A stretch of 64,000 nt of DNA from Microcyclospora pomicola (Eukaryota; Ascomycota; Dothideomycetes; Capnodiales). The number at the start of each line of letters is the position of its first letter. Within the stretch, counting starts at the first letter, position 1. Under the pieces are notes generated by a model that worked only from the letters and a program-made list of their open reading frames with translations, did no database searches and had not been told where the DNA came from. The position numbers and the translations under genes were made by a program. Shown here piece by piece: positions 32,219 to 43,143 of this stretch. The stretch covers positions 1,240,001 through 1,304,000 of the forward strand of contig NHNY01000004.1 in NCBI GenBank assembly GCA_002786065.1, in the 5' to 3' direction.

Positions 32219-32914
32219 ATGGCACTGCTGGATCTACCGCTGGAGCTGAGAAATCACATTTACTCCTACGTGTCCGACCTTCGTCCAGGGCACCATGTTG
32301 TAGTAGCGCCGCATGTTCGCGAGCTGCCACCCATCTGCCAAGTCAGCCGGCAGATTCGCCATGAAACGATCCCATTATATGCGCGAAACTGCCACTTCGA
32401 CGTACTCTACTACGAAACGCCCGATCTCAGCTCGTGGATCCAGGCTCTAGGTCCTGTCGGGCTTGAGAATGTGCAGAGCGTACAGCTCAGCCGGCACTGG
32501 AAGATCGTGCGGCCCTCGCAAGGCCAAGGCCATGTCGGCTTCTACATCCGCCTCCAATTCGATCGGCGCGCCAATAAGTGGGATTGCACCACAGGCACAT
32601 ATCCTTATTCCAGAGACAAGGTTGCCCTGCGGATCGATAGTGCTGAGCTGCTGCGGCGGGTGCTTGTCGAATATTTGTCTGTGGCGGCTGCGCGGGGTGA
32701 TGGGGGCCTCAAGCTCACGGCTGGGGCAATGGGCGTCGTCACAGCCGCCATGGACATCGTGGCTTCACATCCGTTCACTCTCGAGACAAAGGGTCAAAAC
32801 GTTGAGGGTGGCACCTACTGGTTGCAGCTCTGGTCAGCCATGAAGAGGAAGCTGCTCGATCTGGATTTATCGTTACGCGACTTTCGGAGCGATGTGACTC
32901 CTGGTGCTGTATGA
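32219..32914 (+). CDS. F-box/2EXR-like fungal protein
   Basis: Single exon, 231 residues. The longest frame opens at a TTG (32165); the first ATG is 32219, giving the family-typical start MALLDLPLELRNHIYSYV. The pattern L-P-x-E-L-R-N-x-I-Y followed by PICQVSRQIRHETIPLYARN and an NCHFDV strand is characteristic of a large group of fungal F-box-like/2EXR proteins. The C-terminal half (WIQALGP..., then a predicted beta-rich part) has no motif I recognise. It is probably a substrate adaptor by analogy; this is inferred, not shown. Confidence 0.8.
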   Translation: MALLDLPLELRNHIYSYVSDLRPGHHVVVAPHVRELPPICQVSRQIRHETIPLYARNCHFDVLYYETPDLSSWIQALGPVGLENVQSVQLSRHWKIVRPSQGQGHVGFYIRLQFDRRANKWDCTTGTYPYSRDKVALRIDSAELLRRVLVEYLSVAAARGDGGLKLTAGAMGVVTAAMDIVASHPFTLETKGQNVEGGTYWLQLWSAMKRKLLDLDLSLRDFRSDVTPGAV

Positions 32915-33125
32915 TAACAAACTCCCCGGGCACATTCTCAGCTCCAGCTTCAGCTGGCTTGGTAATCAACCGCAATGAGCGGTAGAGCTGGTAGGCGTTG
33001 ACGAAGATAACATAAATGATGGCTTCCTTCCTCTCGAAACTTGATCTATCAATATTGCACTCGTTAATGCAGACTGAAGCACGCAGATAAGTCTCAAAGC
33101 AACTAGACCACAACTCGGGGGCAAC

Positions 33126-33585
33126 ATGGCTCATCTTCAATACTTCGCATACGCAGGCTACGGTGAGCGGGCCCAGAAGGACGTCCACTACAGTCAAGCG
33201 GTCCGCGTGGGGGATACCATCATATGCTCCGGCCAAGGTTTGTCGTGCCGCCAAAAGCTCACGATGCACACTCGCTGACATCAACAAAGGCGGCTGGGAT
33301 CGTCACACGGAAGCCATCGCCACCGACTTGGGCGAAGAGGTAGACCAAGCGTTCGAGAACATCGAGAAGACCATTCAAGACGCAGGGGCCAAAGGCTGGC
33401 AGCAGGTGTACAGGGTCAACATCTACTGTAAGCCGTTGAACAGCGAGATCGCCGGGCATATCCTCAGGAACTTCCGCAAGTATATGCCGGGCCACCAGCC
33501 GGTCTATACGGTCATTGAAACGCCGAAGCTGGGGCTTGATGCAATGCGCATTGAGATAGAGGTCTCGGCACATCTTGGAGGATAG
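33126..33585 (+). CDS. RidA/YjgF/UK114-family protein
   Basis: Reactive-enamine/imine deaminase-like fold. Exons 33126-33237 and 33290-33585 (52-nt intron, GTTTGT..AAG) give 135 residues, the usual length for the family. After splicing the protein reads VHYSQAVRVGDTIICSGQGG, then the AFENIEKTIQDAGAKGWQQV helix, and ends with the beta strand MRIEIEVSAH. The usual catalytic Arg of the R-N-V-E-I-E block is not in standard form (DAMRIEIEV), so this may be one of the fungal paralogues of uncertain activity. It runs convergently with the Pex11-family gene. Confidence 0.85.
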
Positions 33586-33833
33586 CCTCAACGGAGTGAG
33601 GGCGAAGGTTTCGGGATGGCGTGAGTTACACAAGTGTAGGTGACATACATAGTACCTGTTTGCTTGTAGATACAATTCATCTATGGTGCTAACGAAGTCG
33701 ATACAATACGGATGTACGCATCACTGGTATTGACGGACTTCAGCGTGCATAGGCAATAGTATGCTGAGCATTACTACAACGTAAGCCGATCAACGGCATG
33801 TGTATGGTAACGTGAGCGCAATCTATCGGGTGA

Positions 33834-34693
33834 TCAGGTTGTACTCTGGACTCGCTCCCAGATCTGTTGACCCGCAAGGACGGTCGAAACAGTGCTGGCT
33901 GTTCCGACCGTGACCCAGTCAACAGGGATCCAGCCGACCGCTGATCCTGGAAGAAGTAGATCACAGCCGTCGATGACGATCTGTGTCAACAACTTGGACC
34001 TGATGGCGGGCTTAGGAGGCGGTGATCGAGCAGGCTGTTTGCGAGCCGCGGGAGTCACTGGTTTCTCCTCTGGCTCCTTCGCATTCTTGCCATCGACTTT
34101 ATGCTTCGTGCTCGGGCCTGCCAAGGGCTCTACCAAAAAGTAGAGGCGGTACAGTGAGAGCGCGATAGAAGCGAGCAACGCATAGAACCAGCATTTGTTC
34201 GCTTCGTCCTGCACTCGAGGTCCCCATGAGAACTCCGTGACGCGTAGAGTATTCGTCTATGTAGTGTCAGCTATCTACGAAATGCAAATGTTCCCCGTCG
34301 TCTGATCAAGCATACAAGGGTGAAAGCTTCAAGCAAGAAGTAAAGTCCAAGGAATGTAAACTTGATGACTTCCAGCCCCGTCTCGGCGGGGGACCGCTCT
34401 GGTTTGAAGGAGGCATAGGCCGCTGTGAAACATGGATACCATTTGAACAGGCGAAAATATCGGCGACCTGTCACATTGCGTCAACAAAGACATTCTACCC
34501 AGCTGGCATCTCAAGCAAGAATCAAATGGTGAGGTGAGAACCTACCTAGCGCGAGTTCTCGACGGAGCTCGAGCGCTGCCGCGGATGAAGTCAGGCCAAC
34601 GTAAATGGTGGCCAAGGATTGGAAGAGTCGCAAGGTCTTTTCTAGGGCGGCGGCGTCATCGGTGTAACGCACAACGGACGATAGGGCGTTCAT
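33834..34693 (-). CDS. Pex11-family peroxisomal membrane protein
   Basis: Pex11-type proteins elongate and divide peroxisomes. Three exons, 34693-34546, 34467-34316 and 34256-33834, with 78- and 59-nt introns; 240 residues. The N-terminal amphipathic part (RYTDDAAALEKTLRLFQSLA) and the GRRYFRLFKWYPCFTAAY block joined by the first splice are typical of Pex11. A hydrophobic helix (FTFLGLYFLLEAFTL), another (WFYALLASIALSLYRLYFL) and a basic Pro/Lys linker follow. The protein ends with a C-terminal segment, WVTVGTASTVSTVLAGQQIW, as in the Pex11C/gamma-like branch. Family assignment is firm by layout, the subtype less so. Confidence 0.8.
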
Positions 34694-35171
34694 TGTGTAT
34701 GTTGATTCTCATCGTGGGGAGTGTAAGACTGTCGATAAGAACACGGACTCTTGAGTCCTAGACAATAGAGTTTCCACGATCACTTCTCGTCCTGCAGGCA
34801 CGTTTGCTCTTTGCTTCACACATACACGCAGCGGGACACGTCACACCGGAGACAGAGAGGAAATCACATTCGTGATATATTCGTTTAGCCGTAGGATTAA
34901 CAGTAGTCAGCCTCGTCAATCAGTATCAGAGATCAGTACATCAGCCTTGGGGGTGTCGAAAGTGGTGCGTACATGAGTACTTAGGGTGAGCGTCTATATG
35001 CATGCATGTACAGTAAGTGACCTTACTCCGTCATGCGTGACTGTCACAGTACGAATATTGAGAAAGAAGATCCACGACCTGTATGTGCTTGTCACCTGTA
35101 TTACTTTCAAGCTACATATGATTGCTAGTTAGGGTCCCCCCCGCGTGGTAGCCCTAGACCATATAGCACGA
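34694..35171. other. Short intergenic
   Basis: The 478 bases between the Pex11-family start and the permease stop codon hold no gene that I can support. Confidence 0.4.
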
Positions 35172-37188
35172 CTAGGCATCCTTTGCGAGCTTCGAGACCG
35201 GAGCCACGTATCTGTGCCTGGCGTAAAGTATATAATACATAGTTGCGACAATCGCAACCCCTCCGAACGCAGTCGAGGCCCAGTTCATGGTGTTCACTGA
35301 TACTGGTGTTCCGATAGGGAAGAAAGCGAACACGAATGCAATGGCCAGAAACGCCAGCCCAATGATGTTGAGCGGCAAACCCCAAGCTCCCAGACTCCAG
35401 CGGCGGAACAAGAGTTCTTCTCCTCGAAGACGCTTGATTAAGACGCAGGTGATGGAGACTAGATATGACGCAAGCAGGGAGACGACTCCGATGGAGAGGA
35501 TGGCGTTGAAAGCGACATTGCTGCCGAGATTGATCAGGGAGAGGAGTGCTGCGATCAGGGATGTGACAAGGATAGCATTCATGGGAAGATCCCAGCGCGT
35601 CTGAGGCAAATCTTGTGAGGATCTGGTTGGTGGATCACAGTTTGAGGGCTCGCCACTTACATAGCTCAACCACCGACCGAACGGCAAACCCTGGTCTCGT
35701 GCAAAGGCGAACATCTGCCGAGAGCTTGTAGCAATCCCGGCGATAGTACTGCCGAGTGAAAGGATGGTGATGATGCATGTCAGGATTGTTGTCCCAGCAT
35801 GCGATTGGGTTGCGGTATAGAACGTCCCGATGAACGCAAAGCCGTACTTTGGCTCCAAAGCATCCTCGAGAGGTCCAAGACAGTAGGCCAATGTGATACA
35901 CATGACGAAGCCGGCGATACCATTGAAGACCAACGTCCCAACCATAGCCTGCGGGACGATACGTGAAGCGTCCCGGGTTTCCTCAGCTGTTCCATGTCAA
36001 TCGACATTCGCGAACGAGCGACTGCAGTAGTGATTTCTCGTGACTCACATATGTGCACAGCAGCATCTGGGCCAATCAACGAAGCAACAGGTCCTGTAAG
36101 TCCAACACAAAAGGCCAGTCCTGTAGTCGACCAGCCAGCTAAATTGGTAAGACCGGTCCATACTTCACTACTTGGAGCTTTCGGCGCTGTGACCCATAGA
36201 GTTATGAGAACGGCGAAAAACCCGACGATATGAAAAGTCAGTATCATGTTCTCGATCACGGGCAACTTTCTGGCAAACACGGTATTGATGACCACAGCGG
36301 CCACAACGATGGCAATAGCGAGGAGAGTTGAGTGCCATGGGTGGGGCTGATAAGTGTCTTTGTTGAGCACGATCAATCCTTGGATCTGGAGGGCGCAACC
36401 AAAGGCCTGACCAGCGGTCTACGAACGAGTCAGTATGGGACAATACATTCCAGGTCAGTGGAGAATCACTGACTCCTGCCTGCCAGCCCAGGACACAGAA
36501 CCAGCCTGCAGGTTGTCAGATCAAGCTTCTGAAACGCAGCGAATGTAAGGTCTGTACCTATAACGTAGCTTAAGATCTTCTGTCTGAACACCCGTTAGCG
36601 CATATCTTTGCTTGAGGCTTTGGGTATATAAGGTACTTACGCTGATCTCGGAGCGAACTCACTGACCCAATCTGTGGGTCATCAGTCAATTCTTCCTCGC
36701 CAAGTCCATTCATGGCGACTCACGATATTGGCCACCAGAAGTCGGTGCTCTGCATCATTCATCAACTCTAATCCGTCGTTGATTTTGTATTGCCAGGAAA
36801 CACTCTCACATTGAAGCCATCTCGGCCATGCTCAGTATTGCAGCTCCGAAGCCGAACATGCTGACCACGAAAGTCCAGATAATTGCAGGTCGACCGCCAT
36901 TGGGAAATGTATAGCTCGAAGTGATCAGCGCACCTTCCCAGGTATTCATGAGTGTCGCTGCGAAGCCAAAGACGGGCAGAAACTGGAAATTACGCTGTCG
37001 TGCGTTGGAATTAGACCATGAACACGCAGCGAACGCTACTGTCAAGGCTTGATAGTGCTTACTCTGAATTGTTGTCGTTTGCCCATACGGTACATGTCCT
37101 GCTGATCGATGGAAGTACCTGCTTTTTCCGAGGGCAGCTCCTCGGCCGTGGGTTGCACCATGAAGTCGCCATTCTTCCGCGAAAACAT
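35172..37188 (-). CDS. Amino acid/GABA permease (APC superfamily), nine exons
   Basis: Plasma-membrane amino acid or GABA/choline-type permease. The exons I can place in frame are 37188-37063, 36994-36810, 36749-36724, 36671-36641, 36583-36558, 36505-36474, 36418-36049, 35986-35661 and 35600-35172, all with GT..AG introns; total 516 residues. The start MFSRKNGDFMV and the block DMYRMGKRQQFRRNFQFLPV are typical of this family. The spliced small exons restore SIAPTSGGQYHWVSEFAP and GWFCVLGWQAGTAGQAFG, and the last exons carry about six membrane helices, including the GPDAAVHISEETRDASRIVP region. Longer frames around the first exon are read in the wrong phase. The last intron (35601-35660) is a multiple of three with no stop, so its removal is the least certain. 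Substrate is not determinable. Confidence 0.85.
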
Positions 37189-37929
37189 GGCGATCGATAG
37201 GGTTGAGCAACCGCTCAGTATACAAGGGACGTGGAAGATGGGTACAATCCATCAGGAAAGACTCGACTTGTGGTTCATATACTCTACTCTTTCCCAGCAC
37301 ACGTCCGAACTCTATCAGCCAGTCATGCAAGGTAAGCATCGCAGCTCGAACCTTGTCACCCGCATGTACTCCGTGACGCAGGCTTTCATGTGAAGTAGCG
37401 GTGGGTGTTACTGCTTTCGTTCGGGATCTCACTGTGTTACAGTCTTACAGAAGACCCTGGTCGAACCCTATGCATCACATCAATAATAAGGTTCCGCGCA
37501 AGCTCAAAGTGCAGGTCGCATGGTAGATCTGCAACGGGCGTGCGGACCTTATGATTCCCGCGCTTTAGCTGACGCATAAAAGACTATGGTAGGTGATGTT
37601 CTGCCGAGCTATTGCCCTCCCCGTGATTTCGTGGGAAGTGTCATTGCAGTCAATTGCAAGTCAATCCTGAGCTGTCTTGAGAGCTGTCGGAGTAGAATCA
37701 TGTCAAGACCCATTCCGTGTGTGCCGGCCGCTCAAATCCCACTCAGGATCTCGCTGTAGAAGCGAGCGTGGCCTGTCCCATACAAGAAGTCGGACAAGAG
37801 TGTCGCTGGGAGGGGGCCATTGAGACAGTCTACCACTGTACTCTGCTCCAGACGTTAAGGTGGACTCCATCACCACAAAATGAAACCTCGGACAAACAGC
37901 AGGACGCACTGCATTGAATGCTGACTATG
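37189..37929. other. Gene-free interval
   Basis: About 740 bases of permease promoter and ORC2 3' flank (both genes are on the minus strand). Overlapping frames belong to wrong-phase reading of the permease first exon or have no similarity. Confidence 0.45.
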
Positions 37930-39708
37930 CTATACAAGCTCTTCTAGAATGCCCTCCAACTCCTCTCGAGCTAGAGGCACGACTAGTCGTTCCATACCCA
38001 TCGCATCTTTCCGACTTTCTATCATTTGATGGTCATGGAATTCCCTCAGTAGCGTCCGGAAGTTCAACTCACTGGAGCACACAAACTCTTCTACAGCCTT
38101 GTGATATAGTGCTCGGTATTCTATACCTTCTGGTGCCGTGGCGACAACAGCGGGTTTTGGCACAGGCTTGGGCTTGGGCTTTTTCTTCGATCGCCGAGAG
38201 GGCGTATCGTGTGCGATAGCAAGAGCTTCGCGCTCACTCTCTGCGCCAAGGATACCATCGAGACTCATCGCGTCGTCCTCCTGTGCAATGTTACCCATCA
38301 AGCCCTCCGCATCGGCAAGAGCAAGTTGCTCTCCCACGAGCATGCGGAAGAGAGTTCGTGCGTTCTCAGGTAGCGACTTGAGAACATAGCCCACGCCGTC
38401 TTTGCCACCTAGTCTACGGCCACTACGGCCCAGAAGTGCATTGACGTCCTCGACTGTCTCATTCTCTATGCTATACGGCTCGAACGTCGTGGTGTCATGG
38501 TAGAGGAACCGTAGCCGCCGAGTGATTGCAATGTCCCACAAGAGGGGGAAGTTTGGAGAATCGCATGTCGCTACTAGTGAGATGCAGGGATGTGCTGCCA
38601 TCTGAGCAATCAATGACTGTATGGCGGTCTTCCGCAGCTGCGCATGGTCCATAGAATTGATGATGAGAATGACGTATTGAGTGGTGGATTTCTCTGTAAG
38701 TGTAGTGGCAATTAACTCAAACAGCATTGTAGGCTGCGCAGGCAATACAACGTGCTTTGGGAGTATAGCCATCGCAAAGGTAGTCAGTATATCACGAATG
38801 GTCAGGGCAGGGGCGTAGCCGTTGACTATAACAATCTTGGGAGCCTTCTCATGTTCGGTGTAAACATGCTGTGCGAAGTGCGTGGCTAGATTTCGTTTCG
38901 AACCATATCCATACAAACAGATATTATACCCCTCATCCAGCTCGAACGACCATTGATCAAAGGCGCGGTGATGTAGGCGCTTTAGCCGATCGATATCGTC
39001 TTCATGGGAGTCCTTGATCTCCTTGATGTGGGCGTTATATTCCTCATGTTTCAACAACAGCTGTGTGGGTAGAGGCGTGGCAGATGTTTTGTTTCCCCCA
39101 GCACGATTTTGGAAGAAGTATAGCTCATGTGATGGCAGATTGTCTGGTGGTGGAGTTGGCGTGCGTTCCCGCCTCCTGCCTTTGGGTCTGCCTCTTGGTC
39201 TTCCAGTCTTGGTAGGAGTCTCGATGGCCGATGAAAGCTGTATTTCTTCACCAATGGATTCGTCCTCGTCCTCATCCTCATCCTCATCCCCGCCAAGTAT
39301 CTCGCGGGCTATGGCTTCATTCTGGCCATCGTCCTCCAAATCACTCGCATCTTCTGCTTCAACACGTTCTTGAAGCGTTGTTCGACTCTTCCTACGAGCG
39401 GACCGATCGTTGCGGAGAGCTGTAGGTGTCACTTCTGGATCCGCTGCATCTAGCTCGTCGTGATTTGCATCAAGCTGCGCTTTTCCAGGAGTTGAGAACA
39501 AGACTTTTCTCAATGACTTGGGCGTGGGATCGAGATCTGCCGTTCCATTGGCTTTTGTTGGGGTCCCGCGCAGGATAGATTTCCGTGGTGTTGGGCTGGC
39601 CGCAGCTTCTAGATCCGAGTCTTGGATCCTCTGCGCGCCTCTGCTTGCTTTTCGAGGCGTCTCGTCAGCCTCTTCGCCATCATGCACCGCACGTTGTCGT
39701 TTGGGCAT
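37930..39708 (-). CDS. ORC2: Origin recognition complex subunit 2
   Basis: Subunit of the six-protein ORC that marks replication origins and loads MCM helicase. Single exon, 592 residues, ATG at 39708. The first 190 residues are a disordered acidic and basic region with an RGRPKGRRRER AT-hook-like segment near 175. The ORC2 core begins with ELYFFQNRAGGNKTSATPLP and continues through HEDDIDRLKRLHHRAFDQWS, the LYGYGSKRNL nucleotide-site-like turn, VNGYAPALTIRDIL and ILIINSMDHAQLR. These blocks are diagnostic of ORC2 rather than ORC4. The C-terminal winged-helix part ends near the stop (MERLVVPLAREELEGILEEL). Confidence 0.95.
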   Translation of the reverse strand: MPKRQRAVHDGEEADETPRKASRGAQRIQDSDLEAAASPTPRKSILRGTPTKANGTADLDPTPKSLRKVLFSTPGKAQLDANHDELDAADPEVTPTALRNDRSARRKSRTTLQERVEAEDASDLEDDGQNEAIAREILGGDEDEDEDEDESIGEEIQLSSAIETPTKTGRPRGRPKGRRRERTPTPPPDNLPSHELYFFQNRAGGNKTSATPLPTQLLLKHEEYNAHIKEIKDSHEDDIDRLKRLHHRAFDQWSFELDEGYNICLYGYGSKRNLATHFAQHVYTEHEKAPKIVIVNGYAPALTIRDILTTFAMAILPKHVVLPAQPTMLFELIATTLTEKSTTQYVILIINSMDHAQLRKTAIQSLIAQMAAHPCISLVATCDSPNFPLLWDIAITRRLRFLYHDTTTFEPYSIENETVEDVNALLGRSGRRLGGKDGVGYVLKSLPENARTLFRMLVGEQLALADAEGLMGNIAQEDDAMSLDGILGAESEREALAIAHDTPSRRSKKKPKPKPVPKPAVVATAPEGIEYRALYHKAVEEFVCSSELNFRTLLREFHDHQMIESRKDAMGMERLVVPLAREELEGILEELV

Positions 39709-40587
39709 GGTTCAGCGATCCTGTCGGAACAACTTTGCGTGGCTCGATGGGTCACGCGCTGGGAGACGCGACTGCAATCACGCCAAGCGCAAGGGCTCAG
39801 ATAAGAGCTGACCCAAACGAGCAATTAAAGTGGGTCCGATCAGTTCCCTTATCATTACAACCTCTCCAGACTTCACTTCATGCTTTCATGCGCATCTTGG
39901 TAGTCTAGACTGCTTTTCATCTTCATCTACGGCACTTTCTGAATCTCCTGGCATACTGGACCACTTGGATTCCCAGGGAAAGGACCTTGAGTGTCTGTGG
40001 CATCTGCAACGGCTTTGGCGAAATTCTCTGGTAATCATTACGTACGAGTTCGGATTTGCGGTCTACCAGGTGGCAATACAAATCATGCTCGACCACATGA
40101 CCAAGGCCACCCTTCCCTAGGAACTGAGAATGCCACGATGGCGAATACATGGTGCAGGATCTCTCCACGATCATGGTCAAAGAAATTGTCAATGATTTGT
40201 GTAGAGTCAATTGGATTGGGAAAATCACCACAGTCTTGCCACACGTCGAGCTCTTGAGTCCACCGGACAGAAGGCATGCCAACCGGATGTATCAAGGAGG
40301 GACCTGGAGACGCTGTCCCTCTTGCTGATCCCATTCTGCCGCAATACTCCGCGCGCGATGACGGCAAGGGCGAGTGGCTGTCGTGATACTCCTCTTTCGA
40401 AGGAGTTTGATTATGTGAGTGGTTGCAAAGTAAGTATTGAGGCGGTTTGCATTCGACTGTTCTTTCAGTTTTCTATCTCTCTTCCTGTTCTTTTCCTAGC
40501 GAATTACTCGACTGCCGCTTGCTCTGTATCTGTCTGTGCATTGCAACGTCTTCGAGACGGCACATAGAGGACATTTTGTGCATAACG
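39709..40587. other. Divergent promoter region of ORC2 and HPP gene
   Basis: About 880 bases separate the divergent start codons. Frames here are short or overlap; a longer frame joining the HPP gene starts upstream (40447) at a non-conserved N-terminus and is not used. Confidence 0.45.
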
Positions 40588-41617
40588 ATGGCACAACTCT
40601 CGAAAAACATTTCTTCCTCACTCGATATCGACTGCGTCTTGAATCCCTTCATCCCGCGCTCTATTCTGCATCGTCTCCCAAAACCGATTGCCCACTTCCT
40701 TGGCCACCGCCCTGGAACGGACACAGAGCCTCCGATCCCCGTGCAATGGCTGTTCACCTTCCTGGGCACTCTCGCCGGACTCTGCGTGGTATCGGCTACT
40801 TTTCAGTATGCGCCGGGAATAGCTAAATACCATCCACCGAGTCTCATCGCGTCACTCGGTGCTTCCGCAATCCTCGACTTCAACACGATTCGTACTCCGC
40901 TTGCCCAGCCTCGCAATGCCATAGTGGGGCATACCCTGAGCGCCATCATCGGTGTCGGTATCGCGAAGCTCTTCCTGCTTTCCTCAAATTTCGAGAACAT
41001 TTCCTGGCTCTCCGCCGCCGTGGCTTGTGCATGCGCCTCCTTCGCCATGAGTCTCACGAATACGATCCACCCACCCGGAGGCGCCACTGCGGTTCTCGCC
41101 AGCACAGAGGCCAGCATCCTCGCACTCGGATGGATGTTCGTGCCGATCGTCCTTGTAGGAGCGCTGGTTATGCTCGCGACCGCGTTACTGGTGAACAATA
41201 TCGCCCGACGTTATCCGGTATACTGGTGGACTGGCGCGGATGTTGGTGGACGACTGCCGTGGTACACTCGCCGGCAGCCCAGCATAAGCAGCGACACGAC
41301 CGAAGTGTTGGAACCAAGTGATGTCGAAGCCCAGAAGCATTTCCCGGGCGAAGACGTGAGCAGCGACACGAGCAGGTATGATTTCACCCCATGCAACTAT
41401 ATTCCTATTGCTCCCTTGCAACCAAAGAGACTAACCCTCCATGTGTCCTTCCAGTGCCAGAACGCTGCATCACACCTTATCACACACCTCCGCCATCTAC
41501 CCGGATGACGCTCTCTTCCTCTCCATCTCTGAGCTACACGTCCCCGCACGGCTGCAGCTTGACGGGGACGAACTGCTATTACTGCAGAAACTACAGTGCC
41601 GTTTGCGTATATCTTGA
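40588..41617 (+). CDS. HPP-family integral membrane protein
   Basis: Exons 40588-41375 and 41455-41617 (79-nt intron) give 316 residues. The family signature His-Pro-Pro-Gly-Gly is present in NTIHPPGGATAVLAS (near residue 160). About four membrane helices surround it: WLFTFLGTLAGLCVVSATF, then a GHTLSAIIGVGIAKLFL segment, an ACASFAMSL stretch and GWMFVPIVLVGALVMLATAL. HPP proteins are small four-helix membrane proteins; a plant member moves nitrite, but fungal function is unknown. The second exon supplies the typical cytosolic end (ISELHVPARLQLDGDELLLL). Without the splice the frame ends in an unrelated short tail. Confidence 0.9.
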
Positions 41618-42237
41618 CCTTGCAGTACGATACCCACGGCCTCGACATGAGTAGTTCTTCATGTGACGATGGTGGGATTTAGCGATGGCGTTCTCCGGAG
41701 TCCCCCCTGTGTTCCCAGTTCATGCTTGCGTGTACATATACCTATCTTCGTTTCGTAATGATGTACTCCACCTTATTTCCCAACCAGGGAGTACGCAAGT
41801 CGTGTGCCAATCTCTCCGAATCGTGGCGTCATTTACTCGCTTCATGTAGACTAGAGACGGGAGAAGCGTGATAGCCTTATTGGAGAAGTGCAATGGGCAG
41901 GAGTATATGTACAGACAAATGCAGCCATACGGGCACAATGCAGCGAATCGTGAGGGAGACGCATATGTACCTTATGAATATATGTATGTGCTTAGCATCG
42001 CACGGGACGGGACCTGCAATAGTTCTAGCGACAGCTGCGTTGTGTCTTCTTGTTGAGTGAGACGCACACATGGCCAAGATCCCCTTCTTCAAGGTTCGCA
42101 CGTTAAGTTGCGAGAATGGGGGCTTCCATCCAGGCTATTCACAGATAATTGCCTCACCCGTCAGATAAGTCTATTCTCATCCCTTTTCAATCATAGTATC
42201 CATTTCAGCGCCGCAATGCTTGTACCGTGAATCTATA
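41618..42237. other. Convergent intergenic (HPP and PdxS 3' flanks)
   Basis: About 620 bases between convergent stop codons hold no gene and no evident repeat. Confidence 0.4.
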
Positions 42238-43143
42238 TCACCACCCACGGGTCGCAAGCCTGTCCTTGTCATGCATGCTGCTGCAGTTGATGCCGACCAT
42301 GGCCTCACCTAGGCCGACGGAAACCTCCGCCAACACCTTGGGGTCGTTGAAGTGTGTGGTGGCCTGCACGATCGCCTTGGCGCGCTTCGCCGCGTCGCCC
42401 GACTTGAAGATGCCGGAACCGACAAACACGCCGTCGCAACCCATCTGCATCATCAATGCCGCGTCGGCGGGTGTGGCGATGCCGCCAGCCGCGAAGTTGA
42501 CCACGGGCAGTCGCTTGAGGGTCGCCGTCTGCTTGAGCAGGGCATAGTCGACTTCAAGCTCGCGGGCCATCTGGCGCAGCTCGAGATCCGAGGCGCTGCT
42601 CGCTCGCAGGATCTCCTTGTTCACCGTCTGCATGTGCCGTACAGCCTCGATCACGTCTCCTGTGCCAGCCTCGCCCTTGGTGCGGATCATGGCCGCGCCC
42701 TCGCTGATTCTCCTCAATGCCTCGCCCAGGTTCCGGCAGCCGCACACGAAGGGGGTGTTGAACTTGTTCTTGTCCACATGGTGTACAGGGTCGGCGGGGG
42801 TCAAGACCTCGCTCTCATCGATGTAGTCTACGCCGATAGCCTGCAGGATCTGGCACTCGACGATGTGGCCTATCCGTGCCTTGGCCATAACCGGGATGGT
42901 GACAGTCTTCATGATCTCTTGGATCATGGCGGGGTCCGACATGCGTGCTACTCCGCCATCTTTCCGGATGTCGGCGGGGACTCGCTCAAGCGCCATGACA
43001 GCACAGGCTCCTGCTTCTTCGGCGATGCGTGCTTGTTCGGCGTCGACGACGTCCATGATGACGCCGCCCTTCAGCATCTGGGCCAAACCTGCCTTGATGG
43101 CGAAGGAGGACTGGGTCTCGGGGACGGTGGTAGAGGGAGCCAT
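42238..43143 (-). CDS. SNZ1: Pyridoxal 5'-phosphate synthase subunit PdxS (Snz1)
   Basis: Makes vitamin B6 (PLP) from ribose 5-phosphate, glyceraldehyde 3-phosphate and ammonia supplied by PdxT/Sno. Single exon; the first ATG is at 43143 (the frame opens upstream at a TTG), giving 301 residues, the usual length. The barrel residues are intact: the catalytic lysines K88 (VMAKARIGH) and K156 ([13 protein letters not shown]), the GGVIMDV phosphate-side motif near residue 27, and the [19 protein letters not shown] block. The tail ends with [14 protein letters not shown]. The PdxT/Sno partner is not in this window, so it lies elsewhere. Confidence 0.97.
   Translation of the reverse strand: MAPSTTVPETQSSFAIKAGLAQMLKGGVIMDVVDAEQARIAEEAGACAVMALERVPADIRKDGGVARMSDPAMIQEIMKTVTIPVMAKARIGHIVECQILQAIGVDYIDESEVLTPADPVHHVDKNKFNTPFVCGCRNLGEALRRISEGAAMIRTKGEAGTGDVIEAVRHMQTVNKEILRASSASDLELRQMARELEVDYALLKQTATLKRLPVVNFAAGGIATPADAALMMQMGCDGVFVGSGIFKSGDAAKRAKAIVQATTHFNDPKVLAEVSVGLGEAMVGINCSSMHDKDRLATRGW

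Noticed and set aside
36806-37432. 208-residue minus-strand frame over the permease start
   Set aside because: Its first 130 residues are the permease exon 1 and intron read in the wrong phase; splicing restores the family N-terminus.
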